DNA of 8,482 nucleotides from an uncultured Eubacteriales bacterium. GTDB taxonomy: Bacteria > Bacillota > Clostridia > Eubacteriales > Anaerofustaceae. Below are positions 1 through 6,821 of the stretch, one piece after another. Positions within the stretch are counted from its first letter, which is position 1; each line of letters opens with the position of its first letter. A program made the position numbers and the translations under genes. The notes beneath the pieces are model-generated. The model ran no database searches. It was not told where the DNA came from and worked only from the letters and a program-made list of their open reading frames with translations. The stretch lies in contig CADBPP010000155.1 in assembly GCA_902796565.1 (NCBI GenBank), positions 1 to 8,482 on the forward strand. The letters run 5' to 3'.

Positions 1-201
1 GGCCTGGAAGGCATGGTGGAAAAGGACGCGTACTGCCCGGATATCCTGGTACAGGTATCCGCGGCCACCAGCGCCCTGAACAGCTTCAGCAGACAGCTGC
101 TGTCGCGGCACATCCAGGGCTGTGTCAGAGATGATATCCTCAGCGGGGACGACAGTACTATAGATGAGCTCTGCCAGCTGCTGCAGAAGCTCATGAAGTA
201 G
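1..201 (+). CDS. csoR: CsoR-family copper-sensing transcriptional repressor (3' part only)
   Basis: The reading frame is open from the first base, so the 5' end lies outside the window; 66 residues are visible. The family consists of small all-helical tetrameric repressors that leave their operator when they bind Cu(I). The visible part holds the Cys-His-Cys ligand pattern of copper-type members: Cys12 directly after Tyr11, then His37 and Cys41 (window-frame numbering). The spacings of 25 and 4 residues equal those of Cys36, His61 and Cys65 in Mycobacterium tuberculosis CsoR. A Glu (about residue 56) lies close to the second-shell Glu position in the last helix. The stop codon is 21 bp before copA on the same strand, so the two genes probably form one self-regulated operon. 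The promoter and operator would be upstream and are not visible. Nickel (RcnR) and formaldehyde (FrmR) relatives are less likely given this pattern and the copA neighbour. Confidence 0.88.
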   Translation, partial: GLEGMVEKDAYCPDILVQVSAATSALNSFSRQLLSRHIQGCVRDDILSGDDSTIDELCQLLQKLMK

Positions 202-222
202 ACGGGACAAAAGGAGGAATTT

Positions 223-3200
223 ATGAATCAGCAGTACATTGTAACGGGGATGACCTGCGCCGCGTGCCAGGCCCACGTGGAAAACGCGGTGTCAAAACTC
301 CCGAACGTGGAATCCGTCACGGTCTCCCTTCTCACGAACTCCATGTCAGTGGACGGGACCGCCACGCCGGCCGAGGTGATCGACGCGGTCAGAAAGGCGG
401 GCTACGGCGCCCAGATCAAGGGAGAATCACAGGAAAAGAAGAGCGGCGGCTCCATGAGCGCGAAGATCGCCGCGGAGGAGGACGCCCTGAAGGACAGGGA
501 GACTCCGAAGCTCAAAAGACGCCTGATGTGGTCCGTCGTATGGCTCATCGTCCTGATGTATCTTACCATGGGCCACAACATGCTGGGATGGCCGGTACCG
601 TCCTTCCTTGAGCATAACCATCTCGGACTGGCTCTCACCCAGATGATCATAACGGTGATCGTCATGTACATCAACAGGGACTTCTTCATTTCGGGCTTCA
701 GGGGACTTTCCCGTCTCGCTCCGAACATGGACGCCCTGGTGGCTCTCGGATCTTCCGTATCCTTTGCATGGTCTCTGTACGTATTCTACAGGATGACATG
801 GATGATCACCCACGGTACGCCCAACGCGGATCTGATGGGGATGTATCACGACCAGCTCTACTTTGAGACGGCGGCCATGATACCGGCTCTCATCACTGTC
901 GGAAAGACACTGGAATCCATGTCCAAGGGACGCACAACGGATGCTCTGAAGAACCTTCTGAAAATGGCACCGAAGACCGCCGTGGTAGAGCATGAGGGGA
1001 CACAGATAACAGTCGATATAGATGATGTCGTGCTGGGAGACATCTTCGTCGTCAGACCCGGCGAATCCATCCCGGTGGACGGAGTCATAACGGAAGGTTC
1101 CAGCGCGGTGGACGAATCCGCCCTTACCGGTGAATCGATCCCCGTGGACAAGGAAGTCGGCGACACGGTATCCGCCGCCACCATCAATCAGTCGGGATTC
1201 ATCAAGGCCCGCGCCACCAGGGTGGGAGAGGACACCACCTTCTCCCAGATCATACAGATGGTCTCCGACGCCGCAGCCACGAAGGCCCCCATCGCCAGGA
1301 TAGCCGACAGGGTCTCCGCCGTGTTCGTGCCTGCTGTCATCGGCATCGCCATAGTCGTGGCGGCGGGATGGCTCATAGCCGGAAGCAGCGTGACCTACGC
1401 CCTGGAGAGGGCCATCGCGGTCCTGGTGGTTTCATGCCCCTGCGCCCTGGGTCTCGCGACCCCTGTGGCGATCATGGTGGGCAACGGCATGGGCGCCAAA
1501 AACGGCATACTGTTCAAGACCTCGGAAGCTCTTGAGAGCGCCGGACGGGTCCAGATAATTGCTCTTGACAAGACCGGGACCATCACGGAAGGAAAGCCTA
1601 AGGTCACGGACATCGTTCCCGCGGAGGGGATCGATGAAAATGATCTTCTCGAAACGGCTTATTCCCTGGAACAGAAGAGCGAGCATCCCCTGGCGAGAGC
1701 TATCATCGAATACGGTGATGAAAAAGGACTGGAGGCCAGGGACGTCACGGATTTCGCGGCCCTCGCAGGAAACGGACTGGAAGGGAAGCTTTCCGGTTCG
1801 ATGCTCCACGGAGGTTCCGGAAAGTTCATCTCATCACTGGTAGATGTCAGTGAGGACATTCTTTCAAAGTCCGACAGCCTCTCCGAACAGGGAAAGACTC
1901 CGCTGTTCTTTGAAAAGGACGGAAAGCTCCTGGGACTCATCGCCGTGGCGGACGTCATCAAGGAGGATTCCGCACGGGCAGTGAAGGAACTTCAGACCCA
2001 GGGCATCGAAGTGGTGATGCTCACCGGTGACAACGGGCGTACCGCTTCCGCCATAGGAAGCCAGGCAGGAGTGGACAAAGTCATCGCGGGGGTGCTCCCT
2101 GAGGGCAAGGAGGCCGTAATACGCAGTCTTCAGAAGCGGGGCAAGGTAGCCATGGTGGGCGACGGGATCAACGACGCCCCTGCTCTTACCAAGGCGGATA
2201 CAGGGATCGCCATCGGCGCCGGTACCGACGTCGCCATAGACTCGGCCGACATAGTTCTGATGAATTCGAAGCTCACCGACGTGTCCGGAGCCATCAGGCT
2301 CTCCAGGGCGACCCTCAGAAACATCCACGAGAACCTGTTCTGGGCATTTGCCTACAACACACTGCTGATCCCCCTGGCTGCGGGGCTGTATCCCGGACTG
2401 GACATGAACCCGATGTGGGGCGCGGCAGCCATGGCAGTATCGTCGGTCACCGTGTGCCTCAACGCTCTGAGGCTGAACCTGTTCAGGGTCCACGACCCGT
2501 CGAAGGACCGCAGGCTCAGAAAGCCCGCTCTGCCGGAGAGCGAAGTCCCCGAAGAGGCAACGGAAGAAGCGCCTGTTGAGGCATGTGAGATCGAAAAAGC
2601 GCCCGCTGAAGCTTGCGGGATCGATATGAGCAAAAAAGCTCAGGAAGGAGAAAATGAAAACATGAACGAAACGACTGTACTGGTAAAGGGAATGACATGC
2701 GCCAACTGCGAAAGGCATGTGAAGAACGCTCTGGAGGCTCTGAACGGAGTAAGTGAGGCGACAGCCGATCATGAGACATGCAGGGTGCTCATCAAACACG
2801 ATGCCCCTCTGGATGAAGAGGCAGTGAAGGCAGCGGTCACGGAGGCCGGTTATGAATACGCAGGGCTTGACTCTGATGCTCTCCAGGAGGAGACGATCAT
2901 CACCGTCAACGGCATGAGCTGCGGAAATTGCGAGAAGCATGTGAAGAAGGCCCTGGAAGCACTGGACGGCGTCACGGAGGCGACAGCTGACCATGAGACC
3001 TGCAAGGTTGTCATAAAGCACACTTCTCCTCTTGATGAGGATGCTGTTAAGGCAGCGGTCACCGAGGCCGGATACGAGTACGCGGGGATCGACGCAGCGG
3101 GATGCACCGTCACAGAGACGACCATCACCGTCAACGGCATGAGCTGCGCCAACTGCGAGAAGCATGTGAAGAACGCTCTTGAGGCCCTGGACGGCGTCAC

Positions 3201-3336
3201 GGAGGCGACAGCCGATCACGAGACCTGCAAGGTGGTGATAAAGCACACTTCTCCCCTTGACGAGGAAGCTGTTAAGAAAGCGGTCACCGAGGCCGGTTAC
3301 GAATACGCGGGCAGCTCATCATGTTGCTGCTGCTAG
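223..3336 (+). CDS. copA: Cu(I)-exporting P1B-type ATPase with one N-terminal and three C-terminal HMA domains
   Basis: Membrane pump that exports cytosolic Cu(I) using ATP. The start ATG follows AAGGAGG (211-217) by 5 bp. An N-terminal HMA domain (about residues 3-65) has Cys12-x-x-Cys15. The core holds TGES (302-305), the transmembrane copper motif CPC (405-407), DKTGT with phosphorylated Asp449, the nucleotide-binding SEHP motif (486-489) and GDGINDAP (646-653). Tyr711-Asn712 and Met737-x-x-Ser740-Ser741 in the last two membrane helices mark the Cu(I) subgroup. After an acidic linker (about 765-813) come three further HMA domains with CxxC at 826/829, 900/903 and 975/978, and the protein ends in four cysteines. 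At 1037 residues it is longer than the common 700-850 of bacterial CopA. A single C-terminal HMA is familiar in Clostridia; three are unusual. An internal start at 2662 could release the HMA block as a chaperone. Likely regulated by the upstream CsoR. Confidence 0.96.
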   Translation: MNQQYIVTGMTCAACQAHVENAVSKLPNVESVTVSLLTNSMSVDGTATPAEVIDAVRKAGYGAQIKGESQEKKSGGSMSAKIAAEEDALKDRETPKLKRRLMWSVVWLIVLMYLTMGHNMLGWPVPSFLEHNHLGLALTQMIITVIVMYINRDFFISGFRGLSRLAPNMDALVALGSSVSFAWSLYVFYRMTWMITHGTPNADLMGMYHDQLYFETAAMIPALITVGKTLESMSKGRTTDALKNLLKMAPKTAVVEHEGTQITVDIDDVVLGDIFVVRPGESIPVDGVITEGSSAVDESALTGESIPVDKEVGDTVSAATINQSGFIKARATRVGEDTTFSQIIQMVSDAAATKAPIARIADRVSAVFVPAVIGIAIVVAAGWLIAGSSVTYALERAIAVLVVSCPCALGLATPVAIMVGNGMGAKNGILFKTSEALESAGRVQIIALDKTGTITEGKPKVTDIVPAEGIDENDLLETAYSLEQKSEHPLARAIIEYGDEKGLEARDVTDFAALAGNGLEGKLSGSMLHGGSGKFISSLVDVSEDILSKSDSLSEQGKTPLFFEKDGKLLGLIAVADVIKEDSARAVKELQTQGIEVVMLTGDNGRTASAIGSQAGVDKVIAGVLPEGKEAVIRSLQKRGKVAMVGDGINDAPALTKADTGIAIGAGTDVAIDSADIVLMNSKLTDVSGAIRLSRATLRNIHENLFWAFAYNTLLIPLAAGLYPGLDMNPMWGAAAMAVSSVTVCLNALRLNLFRVHDPSKDRRLRKPALPESEVPEEATEEAPVEACEIEKAPAEACGIDMSKKAQEGENENMNETTVLVKGMTCANCERHVKNALEALNGVSEATADHETCRVLIKHDAPLDEEAVKAAVTEAGYEYAGLDSDALQEETIITVNGMSCGNCEKHVKKALEALDGVTEATADHETCKVVIKHTSPLDEDAVKAAVTEAGYEYAGIDAAGCTVTETTITVNGMSCANCEKHVKNALEALDGVTEATADHETCKVVIKHTSPLDEEAVKKAVTEAGYEYAGSSSCCCC
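2642..2664 (+). promoter_or_regulatory. Putative internal ribosome-binding site and ATG start inside copA
   Basis: The sequence AGGAAGGAG (2642-2650) lies 11 bp before an in-frame ATG at 2662 (Met814), immediately ahead of the first C-terminal HMA domain. Starting there would give a 224-residue protein made only of three HMA domains and the Cys4 tail, resembling a multi-domain CopZ copper chaperone. Both other frames stop here: TGA at 2655-2657, and TGA at 2663-2665, which overlaps the ATG as in ATGA-coupled genes. The layout looks like a gene boundary kept inside one reading frame. The spacing is a little long, and purine-rich Glu/Lys codons can imitate such sites by chance, so use of the start is a hypothesis. 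Confidence 0.4.
2671..3312 (+). repeat. Three in-frame tandem repeats coding for HMA domains in copA
   Basis: Three direct units begin at 2671, 2893 and 3118, with periods of 222 and 225 bp. Each codes for one HMA domain of about 70 residues. All share a GMxCxNCE-x-HVK core, a second conserved block with His-Glu-Thr-Cys in the predicted third strand (Cys853, Cys927, Cys1002), and a GYEYAG end. Units 2 and 3 share long identical DNA stretches, for example around the codons for DGVTEATADHETCK, so their duplication looks recent. Unit 1 is more diverged, and the N-terminal HMA of the same protein is clearly different and lacks the HETC block. The C-terminal set therefore arose by its own duplication, not by copying the N-terminal domain. 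Confidence 0.92.
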
Positions 3337-3365
3337 GACATCGAAAAGTGATAATATCCCGATCA

Positions 3366-3393
3366 GGGGGGCTGCCGTCGGCAGCCCCCCTTT
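3366..3393 (+). terminator. Rho-independent terminator of the csoR-copA operon
   Basis: A perfect 11-bp stem (3366-3376 with 3380-3390, GGGGGGCTGCC paired with GGCAGCCCCCC) closes a 3-base loop. It begins 29 bp after the copA stop. Only three T residues follow, so the U-tract is short, but the stem is very GC-rich and the position fits the end of the plus-strand operon. Confidence 0.8.
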
Positions 3394-3397
3394 GCGA

Positions 3398-3438
3398 ATA
3401 AAAGACGGCTGACTTTTACGGATCGTAAAAATCAGCCG
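3398..3438 (-). terminator. Rho-independent terminator of glnA
   Basis: The arms 3406-3420 and 3424-3438 pair over 15 positions with one C-A mismatch, around a 3-base loop. Read on the minus strand, the hairpin is followed by TCTTTTATT, a proper T-rich tail, and it starts about 35 bp after the glnA stop. The plus-strand side has no T-tract after the hairpin, so it serves glnA and not copA. With the hairpin at 3366-3393 it separates two converging transcripts. Confidence 0.8.
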
Positions 3439-3473
3439 AAATCAGTTATGTTGTCAGCCCTTCCGGATGGTGC

Positions 3474-4799
3474 TCAGATCTTGCTGAGGTACTCTTTGAT
3501 CTCCCATTCCGTCACCTGGGTGCGGTACTTGTTCCATTCCATCTCCTTGGCGTGGATGAACTGCTTTCTCGCGTGCTCCCCGATGACGTCCATGAGGAAG
3601 CTGTCCTCCTTAAGAAGGTCAATGGCTTCCTTAAGATTGTCGGGAAGCATCCTGATGTTTCGGAGGGTCTTTTCCTGTTCCGTTATGTCGTAGAGGTTCG
3701 ATGAGACCGGCTCCGGGGGCACCAGGCCCCGCTCGATCCCGTCAAGGCCGCTGGAGAGCACCGCCGCCAGGGCAAGGTACGGATTGGCGGAGGGATCCGG
3801 GCTCCTGAGTTCGATCCGGGTGGAGATGCCCCTTTTCGCGGGGATCCTGATAAGGGGCGAGCGGTTCTTGTGGGACCACGCTATGGACATGGGGGCCTCG
3901 AAACCCGGCACCAGCCTCTTGTAGGAATTGACCGTGGGGTTGGTGATGGCGGAAAAGCCTCTGGCATGTTCCAGGATGCCCGCCACGTAGCTGCGGCAGA
4001 TGTCCGATAGTCCGTCGGGAGAAGACGTATCGCAGAAGGCGTTCACGCCATCCCGGAACAGGGACTGGTTCAGATGCATGCCGCTGCCGGCTCTGCCGAA
4101 CACGGGCTTAGGCATGAAGGTGGCGTGAAGGTTGTTGGACTGGGCCACCACCCTTACCACCATCTTGAAGGTCATGATGTTGTCCGCCGCTGAAAGGGCG
4201 TCGGAATATTTGAAATCGATCTCGTGCTGTCCCGCTCCGCACTCGTGGTGGGAAGCCTCGATCTCAAAGCCCATCTTCTTGAGGGCCGTGACCATGTCCT
4301 TTCTTGCCTTTTCACCGTGATCCACCGGAGCCAGGTCGAAGTACTCCGCCTCGTCGTTGGATACGGTGGTGGGCTCTCCCTTTTCGTTCACCTTGAAAAG
4401 GTAGAATTCGCACTCCGGTCCCACGAACATCGCATAACCCAACTTTTCAGCCCTCATGATGGCTCTCTTGAGGATGTATCTGGGGCATCCTTCAAAGGGC
4501 TCCCCCTCAGTGTTGTAGATGTCGCAGATGAGCCTCGCCTCATTCGGTGCCCAGGGGAACACCTCGAAGGTATCTATGTCGGGATAGAGATACATGTCGG
4601 ATTCCTCGATCCTGACGAAGCCGTCGATGGATGAACCGTCGAACATTATCTCGTTGTCCAGGGCCTTCTGGAGCTGCTCGATGGGTATGGATACATTTTT
4701 CATCGTACCGATGAGGTCCGTGAACTGCAGGTGGATGAACTCGATGTTCATCTCCCGGCATCTTCTGATAATGTCTTCCTTGGTGTGGACGTCCTTCAT
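3474..4799 (-). CDS. glnA: Glutamine synthetase, class I (GSI-alpha type)
   Basis: Cytosolic enzyme that makes glutamine from glutamate, ammonia and ATP. The chosen start gives 441 residues, close to the 444 of Bacillus subtilis GlnA. The start is fixed by AGGGAGG (4804-4810) 4 bp upstream and by the normal family N-terminus; a longer frame reaching 4862 has no such support. Signature stretches include MFDGSSIDG (52-60), the metal-ligand region around Glu129 and Glu131, GQHEIDF (190-196, Glu193), the HLN segment at His242, the NPTVNSYKRLVPG flap (287-299), the NRSPLIRIP segment (312-320), and Arg328 with Glu330. FVRIEESDMYL (61-71) contains the Arg that takes part in glutamine feedback inhibition in the GSI-alpha type. 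The adenylylation-type extra segment of GSI-beta enzymes is not evident. It stands alone on the minus strand, divergent from the ATP-grasp gene, and no glnR gene is next to it. Confidence 0.97.
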   Translation of the reverse strand: MKDVHTKEDIIRRCREMNIEFIHLQFTDLIGTMKNVSIPIEQLQKALDNEIMFDGSSIDGFVRIEESDMYLYPDIDTFEVFPWAPNEARLICDIYNTEGEPFEGCPRYILKRAIMRAEKLGYAMFVGPECEFYLFKVNEKGEPTTVSNDEAEYFDLAPVDHGEKARKDMVTALKKMGFEIEASHHECGAGQHEIDFKYSDALSAADNIMTFKMVVRVVAQSNNLHATFMPKPVFGRAGSGMHLNQSLFRDGVNAFCDTSSPDGLSDICRSYVAGILEHARGFSAITNPTVNSYKRLVPGFEAPMSIAWSHKNRSPLIRIPAKRGISTRIELRSPDPSANPYLALAAVLSSGLDGIERGLVPPEPVSSNLYDITEQEKTLRNIRMLPDNLKEAIDLLKEDSFLMDVIGEHARKQFIHAKEMEWNKYRTQVTEWEIKEYLSKI

Positions 4800-4818
4800 G
4801 TCGCCTCCCTGAAATGTC

Positions 4819-4845
4819 ATATTTTGTATAATATTAACACATTTC
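4819..4845 (-). promoter_or_regulatory. glnA: Probable glnA promoter (AT-rich -10 region)
   Basis: A very AT-rich patch upstream of the glnA ribosome-binding site contains TATTAT on the minus strand (4833 down to 4828), a 5-of-6 match to a sigma-A -10 box. A preceding TG in TGTTAATATTAT may help. Transcription would start near 4821 and give a leader of about 20 bases. No good -35 box lies 16-18 bp upstream, and no GlnR/TnrA site of the form TGTNA-N7-TNACA was found, so the placement is tentative. Confidence 0.4.
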
Positions 4846-4937
4846 TTCCCGTTTGGCATCATGAGCCTTAAAATATCGGGACAAAGATGCCGTAAAGACC
4901 CGGAAAGCCGATTAAACTATGTTAAAACAGAAGTCTA

Positions 4938-4946
4938 TGCTATAAT
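4938..4946 (+). promoter_or_regulatory. Extended -10 promoter for the ATP-grasp/rimM/trmD operon
   Basis: TGCTATAAT combines a perfect TATAAT box (4941-4946) with the extended-10 TG motif. It lies 50 bp before the start codon at 4997, giving an expected leader of roughly 45 bases. A consensus -35 is not present at 17 bp, which is common for extended -10 promoters. This is the only strong plus-strand promoter candidate close to the operon; another TATAAT at 4827-4832 lies about 165 bp upstream of the gene and inside the glnA promoter patch. Confidence 0.55.
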
Positions 4947-4996
4947 CATCTGCGGTCCGAAGCGGCCATTATAAAGAAATATCGGAGAAATACGGA

Positions 4997-6331
4997 ATGG
5001 AAAACATTTCCGAAGCATACATGAAATGCGTAAGAGAGGATTCCTCCCTCAGGGATGAACTCTCTGAAATAAACGGGACGTTTGAAAGGGAAGCCCTCAT
5101 CTACGGAAAGAGCCCGGTGAGATTTCTGAACGTGCCCCTCATGACCGGCACAAAGATGTACCGCGATCTTGAGAAGATCGCCCTTACCGCCTACGGCATC
5201 CTGGAGAAGATCGCGGCAGCCTTCGTGGCGGATCCCTCCTTCAGGGAGATGTTCGGGTTCCCGAAGATCATAAACAGGCTCATGATCGCGCCCTCTGGCT
5301 ACAGCTGCGTGATACCGGTGATGAGGCTGGATCTTTTCTATGACGAAGAGACCGGTTCCGCCCGCTTCTGCGAGGTCAATACCGACGGCACCGGCAGTAT
5401 GAAGGAGACCATGGACATCAATACGGCCCTCATGGATACGAAGGCCTTCGGGGAGTTCACGAAGGAACATCCCTTAAGATGCATACAGCTCTATGACGAG
5501 CTGGTGGATTCCATCCTTGATGTCTACAGAAGCTATGAATACCGCATAGACGATCCCGTGATAGCCATCGCGGACTATCCCGAGAACGCCTCCGTGCCGG
5601 AGATAAGCGTCATAAAGAGCCAGTTCGAGAAAAGGGGATACCGCTGCATCATAGCCACGGTGACGGAGTTCACATACATGCACAGATACCTCTACTACGG
5701 TGACACCAGGGTGGACCTGGTATACAGAAGGGCCACCACCGGCGAGATCGCTGAGCGCATCACCGAGTCCGAGGCATTCATCAAGAACGCCCTGGACGGC
5801 AGGACCGCGGTCATAGGGCACTTCATCACCCAGGCGGCCAACAACAAGATGCTCTTCGCCCTGCTGTCGAGAAAAGCGGTAACGGACCTGCTGACAGAGG
5901 AGGAGAACGCCTTCGTCAGAGAGCATTTCCCCTTTACCACCCAGCTCAAGAGCGGCAACTACGACTACAACGAGGTGCTGCACCACAAGGACCGCTGGGT
6001 CGTTAAGCCGAAGGATCTGTACAACGCTTCCCACGTCCATGTGGGATGCGACCTGAGCCAGGAGGAGTGGGAGGCGGCCCTCTCGGAAGGTCTGGAGAAC
6101 GATTACCTGCTGCAGGAGTACTGCAGCCCCTATAAAAAGCCCAACAGCTTCTTCGATGAGGAGGGAAACCTGGTGGAGGATCTCTTCGGAACCATGATAG
6201 GACTGTACATGTTCAATGGGCATCTCTGCGGTCTTCTTGCCAGGGCATCCCGCAAGGGCATCATATCCGCGAAGGACGGGGGCTTCACCATGGGGACATT
6301 CCTTCTTGAGGAGGATAGGAACAATGAATAA
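4997..6331 (+). CDS. Circularly permuted ATP-grasp protein, glutathionylspermidine-synthase-like, substrate unknown
   Basis: A 444-residue cytosolic protein with no signal peptide or membrane segment. Its layout resembles the glutathionylspermidine synthase / circularly permuted ATP-grasp family, whose members join a carboxylate to an amine using ATP. Visible landmarks are RLDLFYD (110-116), then FCEVNTDGTG with Glu126 and Asn128 (likely Mg/ATP ligands), VYRRATTGE in the middle, VVKPKDLYNASHVHVG (335-350) resembling the ATP-binding Lys and glycine-rich loop, LLQEY (371-375) resembling the adenine-contact strand, and GLYMFNGHLCGLLARAS (402-418) ending in a conserved-type Arg416. GGAG (4984-4987) sits 9 bp before the ATG. 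No amidase domain is present, unlike bifunctional E. coli Gsp. The end overlaps rimM by 8 bp, so it is first in an operon with rimM and trmD. The substrate is unknown; a peptide-like or glutamate-containing acceptor is only a guess from the family and the glnA neighbour. Confidence 0.7.
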   Translation: MENISEAYMKCVREDSSLRDELSEINGTFEREALIYGKSPVRFLNVPLMTGTKMYRDLEKIALTAYGILEKIAAAFVADPSFREMFGFPKIINRLMIAPSGYSCVIPVMRLDLFYDEETGSARFCEVNTDGTGSMKETMDINTALMDTKAFGEFTKEHPLRCIQLYDELVDSILDVYRSYEYRIDDPVIAIADYPENASVPEISVIKSQFEKRGYRCIIATVTEFTYMHRYLYYGDTRVDLVYRRATTGEIAERITESEAFIKNALDGRTAVIGHFITQAANNKMLFALLSRKAVTDLLTEEENAFVREHFPFTTQLKSGNYDYNEVLHHKDRWVVKPKDLYNASHVHVGCDLSQEEWEAALSEGLENDYLLQEYCSPYKKPNSFFDEEGNLVEDLFGTMIGLYMFNGHLCGLLARASRKGIISAKDGGFTMGTFLLEEDRNNE

Positions 6332-6821
6332 GACCATAGTGATCGGAAGGATCGTGGGGGCCCATTCCATCCACGGAGAGATAAAGGTAAGGCCCATAAC
6401 GGACGACCCGGCTCGTTTCAGGGATCTCAAGTACTTCCTGGCGGGGGACAGACGCTACGAAGTATCCTCTGTAAGGATGCACAAGGAGAACGTTCTGATC
6501 TCTTCCCCCGACATACCGGACCGCACCGCCGCGGAGGCCCTTTCGGGAAGTTACTGCGAGGTCCTGAGGGAGGACGCCGTGGCCCTCGGTGAAGGGGAGT
6601 TCTTCATAGAGGATCTGAAGGGCATCACCATCCGGGATATCTCGGGTTCCCCGGAGGGGACCATAACGGACATCATCCAGAGCGCGGGCACGGTGGATGT
6701 AATAGAGTACAAAGTAGGCAGGGACAAGTACCTGATGCCGTTCCTCAACGAGTACGTGACGCTCACGGATCCGGAGAATTCCATCATGATAGCGGATCTG
6801 TCAAAGGGGCTGAAGTCATGA
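6324..6821 (+). CDS. rimM: 16S rRNA processing protein RimM
   Basis: Assembly factor that binds S19 and the head of the 30S subunit during maturation of 16S rRNA. The 166-residue product has the normal length. The N-terminal barrel domain starts with IVIGRIVGAHSIHGEIKVRP, the family signature, and the C-terminal PRC-like barrel holds FFIEDLKGI and the terminal block around KYLMPFLNEYV. The ATG at 6324 is chosen because GAGGAGG (6308-6314) lies 9 bp upstream and the RimM signature begins at once; the frame is open further up to 6216, but that part lies within the ATP-grasp gene and has no family similarity. It overlaps the upstream gene by 8 bp and trmD by 4 bp, which indicates translational coupling. 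The rpsP and KH-protein genes that usually precede rimM are absent here. Confidence 0.95.
   Translation: MNKTIVIGRIVGAHSIHGEIKVRPITDDPARFRDLKYFLAGDRRYEVSSVRMHKENVLISSPDIPDRTAAEALSGSYCEVLREDAVALGEGEFFIEDLKGITIRDISGSPEGTITDIIQSAGTVDVIEYKVGRDKYLMPFLNEYVTLTDPENSIMIADLSKGLKS

Noticed and set aside
2629..2640. A6 run as a programmed frameshift site like that of E. coli copA
   Set aside because: In the reading phase the codons are AGC AAA AAA GCT, which does not form the X-XXY-YYZ pattern; the P-site codon would mispair after a -1 slip. Internal initiation explains the region better.
1864..3246. Long minus-strand open frame of 460 codons opposite copA
   Set aside because: It lies wholly antisense to the conserved ATPase and HMA domains, has no ribosome-binding site or recognisable domain, and reflects the codon bias and repeats of copA.
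4815..4840. GlnR/TnrA operator in front of glnA
   Set aside because: The arms TGTTA and TGACA occur on the minus strand but are 15 bp apart instead of 7, so the consensus is not met.
4800..4862. Upstream extension of glnA to an ATG at 4862
   Set aside because: The added residues have no similarity to the family, and a strong ribosome-binding site sits directly before the ATG at 4799. The extension also crosses the likely promoter.
6216..6323. N-terminal extension of RimM
   Set aside because: It lies inside the ATP-grasp gene, is not RimM-like, and the ATG at 6324 has a good ribosome-binding site.
5474..6430. Minus-strand open frame of 318 codons opposite the ATP-grasp gene
   Set aside because: It is antisense to a gene with a promoter, a ribosome-binding site and family motifs; its composition looks like a shadow frame.
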